Shown piece after piece: positions 44,164 to 52,682 of a DNA stretch of 64,000 nucleotides (position 1 is the stretch's first letter; the number at the start of each line of letters is the position of its first letter). The DNA lies in contig CALMPJ010000140.1 of NCBI GenBank assembly GCA_937871585.1, positions 1 through 64,000 on the forward strand, written 5' to 3'. The position numbers were made by a program, and so were the translations under genes. The notes below the pieces were generated by a model, which had not been told where the DNA came from, made no database searches, and saw only the letters and a list, made by a program, of their open reading frames with translations. The DNA is from an uncultured Acidobacteriota bacterium. GTDB lineage: Bacteria > Acidobacteriota > Blastocatellia > Pyrinomonadales > Pyrinomonadaceae.

Positions 44164-45099
44164 TCAGATCTCGGTTCGATTCTTTTTGCCGAAGATCTTC
44201 ATCTTGACGAGTTCTTCGATCGTTACGTTTGGATTTTCAGTTTTTGCCTTTCGTACAAATTCAGCATCGATCTTGAAGATTCGGCATTTGACGATGTCTT
44301 CGCTGTCGAGGTCTTTGAGACCGGCGGCCTTAAGTTCAGACAGAAACTCAGGCGTGACCTTGAAGATACGAAACTTAACCAAGCTCTCGAATCCCTTTTC
44401 GCTAAATCCCATTTCGTGAACTTGCTTGACATAATCAGCGTCGATCTTGAAAATACGTGCCTTTACGAGTTCCTCCATCTTGAGGTCAGGAAATCCGGTT
44501 GCCTTCATCTCGGCCATGAACTTGCTGTCGATCTTGAAGATCGCGGCTTTGAACAGGTCATCGGCATCGAGCTTGCCAAAGTTTGCGGAGAGCAGGTCAT
44601 CAGCAAGTGATGAAGTAACGTTGATCAGAGCTGCTGACATCGCTCGCTCGTCAAAGTTGCGGTCATTGTCATCGTCGTCTTTTGCAAAATCAAAACCCTT
44701 GGCTTTCATCGACGAAAAGAAACCCTGATCGGGCGTGAATACAAAATTCCCCGAGCCCTTTCCGTTGGTGAATGTGCCGTCGAATTCGAATGTACCGGCT
44801 TCGCGAACGAGGCTGAACCGCACGGTGCCATTCTGCGAATTCTCTCGCGTCAGGCCCCGAAGGTCGCTGAATTTGTAACCTTGACCGTGCATCGAACGCC
44901 CGCGATCTCGCTTTCGTTCAAGATTTAGATGTATCTCGCTTTCGCGTTTATTTCCTTCGCGGTCGAGTTTCTCGTTGGTGTCAGCGGTCCAAGTTCCGGA
45001 AACAGAGGTCTGGGCGACGATAACGATATTGCCAAAGACTATGATGATAAATGCGAATCCGACCAGAATGGCCGCGGTGCTCTTGACGCGTTGTAACAT
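44164..45099 (-). CDS. Secreted protein with four to five ~29-residue repeats
   Basis: The 311-residue protein has a hydrophobic N-terminus (ILVGFAFIIIVFGNIVIVAQ) and a beta-rich part up to about residue 130 (SGTWTADTNEK, FEFDGTFTNGKGSGNFVF). The C-terminal half (44180-44585) is a repeat: LDADDLFKAAIFKIDSKFM, LKMEELVKARIFKIDADYV, KGFESLVKFRIFKVTPEFL, LDSEDIVKCRIFKIDAEFV, with a truncated fifth. The unit is (E/D)LVKxRIFKIDxxFxxxxKAxG. No enzyme motif is seen. Similar 'LvkxRIxxVdxxfv' repeats occur in Acidobacteriota proteins of unknown role. A signal-sensing or binding role is a guess. Confidence 0.75.
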   Translation of the reverse strand: MLQRVKSTAAILVGFAFIIIVFGNIVIVAQTSVSGTWTADTNEKLDREGNKRESEIHLNLERKRDRGRSMHGQGYKFSDLRGLTRENSQNGTVRFSLVREAGTFEFDGTFTNGKGSGNFVFTPDQGFFSSMKAKGFDFAKDDDDNDRNFDERAMSAALINVTSSLADDLLSANFGKLDADDLFKAAIFKIDSKFMAEMKATGFPDLKMEELVKARIFKIDADYVKQVHEMGFSEKGFESLVKFRIFKVTPEFLSELKAAGLKDLDSEDIVKCRIFKIDAEFVRKAKTENPNVTIEELVKMKIFGKKNRTEI

Positions 45100-45175
45100 T
45101 AGTTGTGTTGCTCCTCAGTGTTAAATGGTCTGTACATCTGAGAAACACCACCGGAGATCTGTTTGTGACAAAACA

Positions 45176-45198
45176 TGACCAGAACTTTATTCTGGTCA
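45176..45198. promoter_or_regulatory. Palindrome upstream of the repeat-protein gene
   Basis: TGACCAGAA (45176-45184) and TTCTGGTCA (45190-45198) are perfect 9-bp arms around CTTTA. It lies 77 bases upstream of the gene ending at 44164 and 13 bases from the terminator at 45211, an operator-like position. Confidence 0.45.
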
Positions 45199-45210
45199 GC
45201 AATCGCTCAA

Positions 45211-45248
45211 TAAAACAGCCGTGCTCGCAATATGAACGAGCACGGCTG
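45211..45248 (-). terminator. Terminator after the TPR gene (minus strand)
   Basis: CAGCCGTGCTCG (45216-45227) pairs perfectly with CGAGCACGGCTG (45237-45248). Read on the minus strand it is followed by TTTTATT (45215-45209), so it ends the 45269-46657 gene. Confidence 0.88.
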
Positions 45249-45268
45249 ATAAACCAATATGCCGACGA

Positions 45269-46657
45269 TTAAGGCTTTTTCTTTGCCGGACCGCTAGATT
45301 TAACCGGAATAATGCTCTGCGTTTTCAGAATATCTAGATAGCCTTTCGCACCTTCTTTCAACTTATGCGTGTCGGGAGCACTTGCGACAAAGCGTTGAAG
45401 ATAGTTAGCACCATCCTGTGCCATGGTCTTGTCGTTGTCCTTTAGCCAAGAAAGGTCTACAAGAACCAAACCAAGATAGCCGATCGCCTCGAGATTGTCC
45501 GGAGACGATACGAGCACTTCCTTATACGCCGCGATGGCACTTTCACGATCCTGAGCGATCCGATATAGGTCTGCACTAATAAGCTGAGCCTCGACCTTGG
45601 CAGCCGCGTCTGTTTCGGCCTTGAGGAATTCGGGCAACATCGCCTTTGCGCTTTCGATCAACTTCGGATCAACCTTTTCGGTCTGCACCGCCAGCTTGAA
45701 GGTGTCGCGAGCGGCACGATATGTCTCTAGCCGCATTCCGTCGACTGTTTTGCCACTTGGCATTTCGGCCGGAGTTGCCGTTGCCAAAACACCAATTGTT
45801 AGTTTGTAAGCCTCTGCCGAGTCCAAGAGGTCTCTCGTTACTGCAGCAAACGCCTCAGCCTTAACTGTGGCATCGGTTTCCTTCACGGTCTTGTTGTAGG
45901 TCGAAAGAGCACGTTGGCGCAATGCGGTTCCCTTATTGTTTAGCAGCACAGGTGCGGAGCCGGCAAAATCAGGATTTGCCTCGTAGCCTTCGTTATATTT
46001 GGCGATCGCGGTCGAGAAACTGTTGATAGCCGAGGCGAAATCACTCGACTTAACGGAGGCAATGCCTGCGTTAAATGCATCGTTTCCGGCGCTAAGTGAC
46101 GCTGCGACGATCTGGTTCGCCTTTACCTTTTTCTCGTTATCGGCGGTGATCTTCGCAACTTCCGCGTCGTATGCAGCTTTCTTCTTTTTGTCTTCTTCCG
46201 ACAATTCACCGCTGCCGCCGCTGCTCGGATCCGACGGTTTACCTCCGCCGACGGAGACTGCCGATTTAAGCTTTTCTCGAACCTCAGCCTCGGTCAGACG
46301 CTTGCCATCGCCGGGGCGGACGGTTATCACGAGCTTGTCTTGTCCCGATTTGACACCGGGAGCGACAAACGGCGAAAGCCCGGGGCCGCTAACTACCAGC
46401 GCATATTCAGCTCCGGGTAATAGTCCGACGAAAGAAAACTCGCCTCTTCCGTTCGTCTTTCCGGTTTGGGCCGAACCTTTTGTCGTATCAGAGCGATAGG
46501 CATCTACGATCGCGTTAGTTACTGGTTTTCGCGAAGAATCATCGCCGAGCAATTCGACCTTTCCGGAAGTCACGACCAGCTGGCCGTATGCGGCCGCAGA
46601 GAATGCAGTTAAAACAATAGCAAAAATAGCGCTTCCAAATAACGATCTCTTAAACAT
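45269..46657 (-). CDS. Secreted protein with carboxypeptidase-regulatory-like and TPR-like regions
   Basis: The 462-residue protein has a signal peptide (SLFGSAIFAIVLTAFSAAAYG) and a beta-sandwich CarboxypepD_reg-like domain (residues ~22-120: KVELLGDDSSRKPVTNAIV, GEFSFVGLLPGAEYALVVSG). A Ser/Gly linker and a Lys-rich charged helix follow (EEDKKKKAAYDAEVAK), then TPR-like helices (SSDFASAINSFSTAIAKYNEGYEANPDFA, APDTHKLKEGAKGYLDIL). GGAGG precedes ATG 46657; an in-frame start 14 codons upstream is less likely. Scaffold role at the envelope is an inference. Confidence 0.75.
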   Translation of the reverse strand: MFKRSLFGSAIFAIVLTAFSAAAYGQLVVTSGKVELLGDDSSRKPVTNAIVDAYRSDTTKGSAQTGKTNGRGEFSFVGLLPGAEYALVVSGPGLSPFVAPGVKSGQDKLVITVRPGDGKRLTEAEVREKLKSAVSVGGGKPSDPSSGGSGELSEEDKKKKAAYDAEVAKITADNEKKVKANQIVAASLSAGNDAFNAGIASVKSSDFASAINSFSTAIAKYNEGYEANPDFAGSAPVLLNNKGTALRQRALSTYNKTVKETDATVKAEAFAAVTRDLLDSAEAYKLTIGVLATATPAEMPSGKTVDGMRLETYRAARDTFKLAVQTEKVDPKLIESAKAMLPEFLKAETDAAAKVEAQLISADLYRIAQDRESAIAAYKEVLVSSPDNLEAIGYLGLVLVDLSWLKDNDKTMAQDGANYLQRFVASAPDTHKLKEGAKGYLDILKTQSIIPVKSSGPAKKKP

Positions 46658-46698
46658 TAATAGCCTCCAATAGATCTCAAACAGCCGTATTCGGCGCA

Positions 46699-46723
46699 TT
46701 TTTTGATGATCGGCATCAAAAAA
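46699..46723. promoter_or_regulatory. 10-bp inverted repeat between divergent genes
   Basis: TTTTTTGATG (46699-46708) and CATCAAAAAA (46714-46723) are perfect arms around 5 bases, between the divergent TPR gene and serC. The T run precedes and the A run follows, so it is not a terminator; an operator is more likely. Confidence 0.45.
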
Positions 46724-46854
46724 TAGTTTGATGTAATGCGCCTATAATAGCACCAAAACGCGCGATTTATTAAGCCGAAAGTTCTGCTCTGTCCAAATTC
46801 AAAACGCAAATCTAATGTGATAAGGTTTCAGTTTGCCTTTGGGCAGGAGATTTG

Positions 46855-47943
46855 ATGGAAAGTCAGGTTTTTAATTTCAGTGCAGGTCCGGCGGTGATGC
46901 CGGCGGCGGTTTTGGAACGCGCAAAAGACGAGATCCGTTCGGTTGGCGGCATCGGAATGAGCGTGATGGAGATCAGCCATCGTTCGCGGCATTTTGGGGC
47001 GATCCTGGACGGTGCTGAGCAAGGACTGCGTGATCTGCTTAATGTCCCGGACAATTTCCGCGTACTTTTCCTGCAAGGCGGGGCGTCGCTGCAATTTTCG
47101 ATGATACCGATGAATTTCATCGCTCCGGGCGAGACGGCGGACTATATCGTCACAGGTTTTTGGGGCCGCAAGGCTCTTACCGAAGCCAATCGATGCGGTG
47201 ATATCAACGTCATCTTCGATTCATCAGCAGACAAATGCCGCACAACACCGGGACAATCAGATCTCAACATCAACCCTGACGCCCGCTACCTTCACTATGT
47301 CGCTAACGAGACGATCGAAGGCGTAGAGTTCAAATACGATGTTGACGGCAAGGGCGTGCCGGTCGTTTGCGATATGTCGTCGAATATTCTCTCGAAGTCG
47401 ATAAATTGGGACAACTACGCCGTTGTCTATAACGGTGCCCAGAAAAATATCGGCCCAAGCGGCATCGCTGTTGTGTTTATGCGCGACGATATGTTTGACC
47501 GAATTCGCGGTGAACACCACACGCTGCTCGACTATCGTGCGATCCGCGATAACGGATCAATGGCAAACACGCCGAATACTTGGGCGATCTACATGGTTGG
47601 ACTCGTCTGCGACTGGCTAAAAGAGCAAGGCGGCGTCGAAGCGATGCAGATCCGAAACGAAGAGAAAGCGAACCTACTCTATAATGCGATCGACAATAGT
47701 GACGGCTATTTCACAGGACATGCATCACGTAATGTTCGATCAACCATGAACGTCTCGTTTCACTTGCCGACACAAGAACTCGATACTCAATTCTGCTCCG
47801 AAGCGGAGGCTGTCGGACTTGATGGTCTTGCAGGACATCGTTCGCTCGGCGGTGTTCGAGCTTCGATCTATAATGCAATGCCTCGCGAAGGCGTTGTCAA
47901 ACTGGTCGAATTCATGCACGAATTTGCTCAGAAGAATGGCTAG
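46855..47943 (+). CDS. serC: Phosphoserine aminotransferase
   Basis: SerC converts 3-phosphohydroxypyruvate to phosphoserine using glutamate and PLP in serine (and PLP) synthesis. The 362-residue protein has FNFSAGPAVMPAAVLE, FLQGGASLQFSMIPMNF, the PLP-lysine region VVYNGAQKNIGPSG, and the C-terminal GHRSLGGVRASIYNAMP. GGAGA lies 6 bases before ATG 46855. Its end overlaps the convergent selA by 4 bases. Confidence 0.93.
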   Translation: MESQVFNFSAGPAVMPAAVLERAKDEIRSVGGIGMSVMEISHRSRHFGAILDGAEQGLRDLLNVPDNFRVLFLQGGASLQFSMIPMNFIAPGETADYIVTGFWGRKALTEANRCGDINVIFDSSADKCRTTPGQSDLNINPDARYLHYVANETIEGVEFKYDVDGKGVPVVCDMSSNILSKSINWDNYAVVYNGAQKNIGPSGIAVVFMRDDMFDRIRGEHHTLLDYRAIRDNGSMANTPNTWAIYMVGLVCDWLKEQGGVEAMQIRNEEKANLLYNAIDNSDGYFTGHASRNVRSTMNVSFHLPTQELDTQFCSEAEAVGLDGLAGHRSLGGVRASIYNAMPREGVVKLVEFMHEFAQKNG

Positions 47944-49343
47944 ACTAGGCGTCGCAATGCTTCATCGATGTCATTAGTTTCGGTCGCGGCGACGGTTCTG
48001 AGATCGATCAATACTTTGTCATTTTCAATTCGCGTCATGATCGGCGGGTCGTTCGAACGAAGCGACGCAGCCAACAAATCGGCTGTTTTCTCGGCGTGAG
48101 AAATAGCAACGAGAAAGGTTTCCGGATGCGATGTCGGAGCAGAGCCGCCGCCGATCGCCGACGTTCCCTCGATCACTTCTAATTTCAACGATGAGCTTTC
48201 AACGAGACTCGATACAAACGCCTCCGCTCGTGACTTGATCTCGTCCGCAGTCGCCGAGAGCATTTTAATGACTGGAATTTCGTCGGTTTGTGTTCCACGA
48301 ATATACGAATCTAATGTTGCTCCGAGTGCGGCAATCGTAAGTTTATCGACACGAAGTACACGATAAAGCGGATGCTTGCGAAGCTTGTCTATCAACTGCT
48401 GCCATCCTGCGACGATGCCGCACTGCGGGCCGCCGAGCAGTTTGTCACCGCTAAATGCGACAATATCGACTCCGGCCTTGATCGAATCGAAAGGAGAAGG
48501 TTCGCCTGAGACGCCGAAACCACTCAGATCAGTGATCGATCCGGAGCCAATATCCTCGAAGAAAACGACATTGTTTTCTTGCGCGACGGTTACGATCTCT
48601 TCGATCGACGGTGTTGCGGTAAATCCAACTATGCGGTAATTCGACGGATGAACGCGAAGGATCATCTTCGTCGAGTCCCCGACTGCTGTCGCGTAGTCAG
48701 ATGCTTTTGTACGATTGGTCGTGCCAACCTCGCGAAGCGTCGCTCCGGATCTAGCAAGCACGTCAGGCACTCGAAAATCGCCGCCGATCTCGACCAATTC
48801 ACCTCGCGAAACTATGACTTCTCCTCCTGAGGCAAATGTACTGAGAACAAAAAACGCGGCGGCGGCACAGTTATTGACGATGATCGCGGCTTCGGCTCCG
48901 GTCAGTCTGCAGATCAAAGATTCGGCGTCTGCCCCGCGTTTGCCTCGAACGCCTGCATCGATATCGAACTCAAGATCACAGTAGCCGCGGGCGACATCGG
49001 CAAGCGCATCGACAGCGGCTTCCGATAACGGTGCGCGGCCGAGATTAGTGTGAATCACCACGCCCGTTGCGTTAATAACGCGTCGAAGCCTTTTGCGACG
49101 CGAATCATCTAGTGCCACAGTTGCTGACTCGACCGCGATGCTAGCAATGTCGTCGCGTGTCCTTGTCGGATGTTTGCCTTCGACGATCTCCGAACGCAAT
49201 TCATCTAGCGTTTGCCGCAAAGCTCCAATGACCGTTGTTCGGCCGTACACTTCGACTAGTTTGGACGAATCCATAAGTAGTTTGTCAATGGACGGAATTG
49301 CTGCCAAGCCGCTGGCATTATGTTGTTCTCCGGTCGCTTGCAT
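47940..49343 (-). CDS. selA: L-seryl-tRNA(Sec) selenium transferase
   Basis: SelA converts Ser-tRNA(Sec) to Sec-tRNA(Sec) using selenophosphate and PLP. The 467-residue length is typical. Signatures are VINATGVVIHTNLGRAPLSE, VIVNNCAAAAFFVLSTF and the PLP-lysine region AFSGDKLLGGPQCGIVAG. Its presence implies selenocysteine use; selB, selC and selD are not in the window. The stop overlaps serC by 4 bases (convergent), and the start is 98 bases from the next plus-strand gene. Confidence 0.94.
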   Translation of the reverse strand: MQATGEQHNASGLAAIPSIDKLLMDSSKLVEVYGRTTVIGALRQTLDELRSEIVEGKHPTRTRDDIASIAVESATVALDDSRRKRLRRVINATGVVIHTNLGRAPLSEAAVDALADVARGYCDLEFDIDAGVRGKRGADAESLICRLTGAEAAIIVNNCAAAAFFVLSTFASGGEVIVSRGELVEIGGDFRVPDVLARSGATLREVGTTNRTKASDYATAVGDSTKMILRVHPSNYRIVGFTATPSIEEIVTVAQENNVVFFEDIGSGSITDLSGFGVSGEPSPFDSIKAGVDIVAFSGDKLLGGPQCGIVAGWQQLIDKLRKHPLYRVLRVDKLTIAALGATLDSYIRGTQTDEIPVIKMLSATADEIKSRAEAFVSSLVESSSLKLEVIEGTSAIGGGSAPTSHPETFLVAISHAEKTADLLAASLRSNDPPIMTRIENDKVLIDLRTVAATETNDIDEALRRLV

Positions 49344-49441
49344 GACTCAAATATTATCGCAGAATGCGGAAAAAGTGGCGGATTGGCAGTTTGTTTTAAT
49401 TAGCGGTTCCGCTGATCTCAACCAACTCTCCATTCAAACAT

Positions 49442-49759
49442 ATGATCGCGTCAAGCAACAGATATTCGCGAAACGAAGCTCAACGACTCGAAGACAGCGC
49501 CGACACTGACCAGGAACTTGCGCGTCTCGAAGAGGACATTCGTCGACTAAAGATCGATTTTGATATCTATTTTAACGGTGCTACAAAGCGTCCGCCGCTT
49601 GAGATGCGCGCCCGTCTCGAGTCAAAGATGAAACGTATCGCCGACAATCGCGGGCTGACGTTCGCACAGCGTTATTTCTTGAACACACTTACGTCAAGGT
49701 TTACGTCGTACCGTGAATTGTGGCGTCGAAATCTGAAGGCGAAAGGCGAAGAGCTATGA
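49442..49759 (+). CDS. Conserved-looking charged helical protein
   Basis: The 105-residue protein has no signal peptide or membrane helix. It is strongly charged with coiled-coil-like helices (DTDQELARLEEDIRRLKIDFDIYF) and the segment NGATKRPPLEMRARLESKMKRIA, then QRYFLNTLTSRFTSYRELW. The NGATKRPP/RYF pattern is like small conserved proteins seen in Acidobacteriota and Deltaproteobacteria, function unknown. It ends 7 bases before the convergent phoR-like gene. Confidence 0.68.
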   Translation: MIASSNRYSRNEAQRLEDSADTDQELARLEEDIRRLKIDFDIYFNGATKRPPLEMRARLESKMKRIADNRGLTFAQRYFLNTLTSRFTSYRELWRRNLKAKGEEL

Positions 49760-49766
49760 TTTCGGT

Positions 49767-50831
49767 CTATTTTGAAGGCAGTTCTATTCTAAACGTCGTG
49801 CCGACACTCAATTCGGAATTTACCGTAACCTCACCGCCGTGCAACAGGGCGAGATGCTTAACGATCGCAAGCCCCAAACCAGTCCCGCCCATTTCACGCG
49901 ATCTCGCTCGATCGATACGATAGAATCTCTCGAAAATTCGTCCTAAGTGCTCGGCGACAATGCCTTCGCCTGTGTCTATTACCGAAACAACATCATAGTT
50001 CCCAGCCGTTTCCGAGGTCAGCGTAACGCTGCCGCCGATGCGATTAAATTTGATCGCATTGTCGATCAGATTCACCAGCATCTGCTCAAACCTGACAGGA
50101 TCCGCATAGACAAGGCGTCCATTTTCCACATTATTGACCAGAGTGACTTCGCGAATCGCAGCCTTTGCCGCCAAGCTCGCGTAAATGTCATCGATCGATG
50201 AACGAAGGTCGATCGGGCGTTTGTCGACTGACGCTTTGCCTGATTCGATCATCGAGAGTTCGAGAATGTCGGCGATCAAGCTGCTCATTCGCTCGGCGTT
50301 TCGGCGGATAACACCAAGAAACCTCAGGTTGTTCTCGGTATCTTCGAGCGCGCCGTTTTCGAGAGTTTCGACGAATGCAAGGATCGATGTAAGCGGCGTC
50401 CGAAGTTCATGCGAAATGTTCGATAGAAACTCTTGGCGGACAGATTCGAGATGCTCGATCTTGGTGATGTCGTAGAAAAAACCGATGCCGTGATCGCGGC
50501 CATCGATGCGAACATGGGCGACGTGAACGTCAAATCGAGGTCGTTCACGGGTATTTAGTTCGAGCCTGAGTTCGCTCGGCTTGGAGTCGCGGATCGCATT
50601 CACGAAAGCCTGATGCAGCGACAGATCTCGGATAAGCTCGGTCAATCGACGACCGACCGGTTTTGTCTCGCTCGAAAATGCTTCAGTCGCTTTGTCATTA
50701 CACGCTGCAATTCGCATGTCCTGATCAACAACGATAACGGCTTCGCGAGTGGCTTCGAGAATTCGGTCGAGCACTACGCGCGAAGAGTTCAATTGTGGAT
50801 CTTGGTTGGGAATTTTAGCGAGCGAATTCAT
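49767..50831 (-). CDS. PhoR-like sensor histidine kinase without membrane anchor
   Basis: The 354-residue protein has a PAS domain (residues about 22-125: VLDRILEATREAVIVVDQDMRIAAC), a HisKA domain with the phospho-His in FLSNISHELRTPLTSILAF, and a HATPase with N box (LVNLIDNAIKFNRIG), G1 (VIDTGEGI) and G2 (GGTGLGLAIVK). No transmembrane segment is seen at the N-terminus, unlike most PhoR proteins, so it may sense a cytoplasmic signal. It overlaps the response regulator by 4 bases and is translated after it. Confidence in the PhoR name is moderate. Confidence 0.9.
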   Translation of the reverse strand: MNSLAKIPNQDPQLNSSRVVLDRILEATREAVIVVDQDMRIAACNDKATEAFSSETKPVGRRLTELIRDLSLHQAFVNAIRDSKPSELRLELNTRERPRFDVHVAHVRIDGRDHGIGFFYDITKIEHLESVRQEFLSNISHELRTPLTSILAFVETLENGALEDTENNLRFLGVIRRNAERMSSLIADILELSMIESGKASVDKRPIDLRSSIDDIYASLAAKAAIREVTLVNNVENGRLVYADPVRFEQMLVNLIDNAIKFNRIGGSVTLTSETAGNYDVVSVIDTGEGIVAEHLGRIFERFYRIDRARSREMGGTGLGLAIVKHLALLHGGEVTVNSELSVGTTFRIELPSK

Positions 50832-51514
50832 TTACAGCCTACAAATCGATATCCAATACCGACAACCGTCTCAACACAGCCGCCGCAATCTCCGAGCTTT
50901 TGCCTCAAGCGGCGAATGTGAACGTCGAGCGTTCGCGTATCGCCAAAGTAGCTATAGCCCCAAACATTATCGAGCAATTGTTGGCGAGCGGCAACGCGGC
51001 CTGTGTTTTCGATCAAATGCTTGAGCAAGGCAAATTCCTTTCGCGTCAGCTTAACATCTTCGCCCTGACAGGTGACACGCATATCATCGAAATCGACCGT
51101 AAGCCGATCGTCCGAGTAGACGTCAGTGCTGTCTTTCTCGGCTCGGCGCAGTACGGCACGAACACGAGCGATCAGTTCTTTTAGTGAAAAAGGCTTTACA
51201 ACGTAATCGTCCGCACCGGTTTCGAGACCCGTGATCTTGTCGCCCTCGGCGGCTTTTGCCGTCAGCATTATGATCGGCGTTGTTTTTGTTTGTGTTTCGC
51301 GGCGAAGCCGGCGGCAAAGCTCAAGGCCCGACATACCCGGCAGCATAAGATCGAGTACGATCAGCGATGGCGGCGATTTTTCGTCGAGAGCTAGCCGAAG
51401 ACCTTTCTCGCCCGATTCGGCGACGGTGACACGATAGCCTTCGCGGCGGAGATTGTAATGCAGACTCTCGGCGATGTCAGCGTCGTCCTCGATTATCAGA
51501 ATATTCTGCGACAT
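50828..51514 (-). CDS. PhoB-like response regulator (OmpR family)
   Basis: The 228-residue protein has a receiver domain with acidic pocket DD, phospho-acceptor Asp in LIVLDLMLPGMSG and Lys in DDYVVKPFSLKEL, and a winged-helix output domain (DVKLTRKEFALLKHL, LLDNVWGYSYFGDTRTLDVHIRRLRQKLG). This is the OmpR/PhoB class. It is followed by its kinase gene with a 4-base overlap. A Pho-type repeat lies 77-94 bases upstream of its start. Phosphate control is inference from similarity. Confidence 0.9.
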   Translation of the reverse strand: MSQNILIIEDDADIAESLHYNLRREGYRVTVAESGEKGLRLALDEKSPPSLIVLDLMLPGMSGLELCRRLRRETQTKTTPIIMLTAKAAEGDKITGLETGADDYVVKPFSLKELIARVRAVLRRAEKDSTDVYSDDRLTVDFDDMRVTCQGEDVKLTRKEFALLKHLIENTGRVAARQQLLDNVWGYSYFGDTRTLDVHIRRLRQKLGDCGGCVETVVGIGYRFVGCK

Positions 51515-51590
51515 TGGTGTAACGGAAAGTGGAATTTGCTCCGAATTGCCTCAAGTCTATTTACGTAGAGTTACCGGCATATGAACAGAA

Positions 51591-51608
51591 TGTTACCAAT
51601 TTGTTAAA
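51591..51608 (-). promoter_or_regulatory. Possible Pho-type 11-bp repeat upstream of the phoB-like gene
   Basis: On the minus strand TTTAACA and GGTAACA occur with TAACA spaced exactly 11 bp. This is like the TTAACA-type PhoP/PhoB half-sites of other bacteria. It is weaker than the 350-382 repeat and may mean autoregulation. Confidence 0.3.
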
Positions 51609-51620
51609 TAATTCAAGAAA

Positions 51621-52097
51621 CTAATCCATCAGTTCACGCGGCCGATAGACGTCCTGGAGAGAGAAATTAAATTCGGCGCTGTCGGTCCGCCTCAACACCG
51701 CAAGAGCCGCCGTCGGCATCGGTTCGATCGAACCTGTCAGGTGTCTGATGAGTAATTCGATCCCCGGATTGTGGCAAACGATCAGCATAGCATCGGAGGA
51801 GTTTTCGTTGTCATCAATGACAGCAACCAGATCACCGAGCGAAGCCTCGTAAACTCTGTCGTCAAAGATTATAGGAGCTTCGTTTCGCAGAGTTTCGGCC
51901 AACAATTCCACCGTCATTCGTGTCCGTTTCGACGGCGAACTTAGGACGAGGTCAGGTACAAGTTCGTGGGTTCCCATAAATTCGCCCATGAATTTCGCAG
52001 CACGAATTCCTCGGGCATTTAGCGGCCTGTCGAAGTCGTGCATAGCCGGATCGTCCCAACTTGATTTGGCGTGTCTTAACAAGAATAACTTTCGCAT
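51621..52097 (-). CDS. sixA: SixA-type phosphohistidine phosphatase
   Basis: The 158-residue protein is a histidine phosphatase (phosphoglycerate mutase fold): FLLRHAKSSWDD (catalytic His), DRPLNARGIRAA, LVLSSPSKRTRMTVELLAE and LIVCHNPGIELLIRH (second His). Members remove phosphate from phospho-histidine in phosphorelay proteins. It lies upstream of and in the same direction as the phoB/phoR-like pair, with a 106-base gap, so it may tune that pathway. Confidence 0.88.
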   Translation of the reverse strand: MRKLFLLRHAKSSWDDPAMHDFDRPLNARGIRAAKFMGEFMGTHELVPDLVLSSPSKRTRMTVELLAETLRNEAPIIFDDRVYEASLGDLVAVIDDNENSSDAMLIVCHNPGIELLIRHLTGSIEPMPTAALAVLRRTDSAEFNFSLQDVYRPRELMD

Positions 52098-52142
52098 TTT
52101 GCTAGCTGAAGTTTAGCACGGACCCAAAAACCTCTTGTGCGC

Positions 52143-52562
52143 ATGAAACTCGGTCGCTATACTGACGTATTAGACTTGGTCATGAAACTTCGAGATCGAA
52201 ACCCGAGAAAGTTTAGCCGCATCCTCGCGGCGGCATTCTTGGCGCTTCTCGTCTTTGAGTTTGCCTCGCACGGCGTGATCTGCTCTAACCAGCATCATTC
52301 GGAACAAGTTGCTGCGTATGCGACCGATTATAGTCATGACGATCCATGTCAAACCCTGGTCATGTGTTCGCAATCTCGACAACGCGACCAACAGCAACCA
52401 CGATATGGTCACGAAACCGTTCAGCACAATGGATTGTCGAGTGTCTTCGAACTAGACCAAGATCTCTTTGATCGTCGGTCAGATCTAACGCATCTGCGTT
52501 CGTCCGTCGGCGAAATTTTCAGGCCGCCTGATCCTCCTTTTCAACCTCCAAAGCGATCCTAA
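52143..52562 (+). CDS. Small His/Cys-containing exported or anchored protein
   Basis: The protein of about 139 residues has a hydrophobic segment (FSRILAAAFLALLVFEFA) that acts as signal or anchor, then a His- and Cys-bearing region: SNQHHSEQ, THDDPCQTLVMC, RYGHETVQHN. The end is Pro-rich (FRPPDPPFQPPKRS). This layout is like small proteins near metal transport genes. The next gene on this strand is a TonB-dependent receptor, so a metal-linked role is plausible. No family is recognised. The start could be 52137, 52143 or 52182. Confidence 0.55.
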   Translation: MKLGRYTDVLDLVMKLRDRNPRKFSRILAAAFLALLVFEFASHGVICSNQHHSEQVAAYATDYSHDDPCQTLVMCSQSRQRDQQQPRYGHETVQHNGLSSVFELDQDLFDRRSDLTHLRSSVGEIFRPPDPPFQPPKRS

Positions 52563-52682
52563 CTCCGAAATGTTCGGGCTTTTGAACGACGTCTATTTAG
52601 ATGTCGCTTCCATTGCCTCGTCGGCACATTTGTGCGCATTTTTCGCTGAGCAATGAATGCTCAGATCTTGGAGGATCAGACA

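Noticed and set aside
52618-52636. GGCAC...GTGCGC element resembling a sigma-54 promoter before the TonB receptor
   Set aside because: The GG to GC step is 11 bases instead of 12 and the -24 box is weak.
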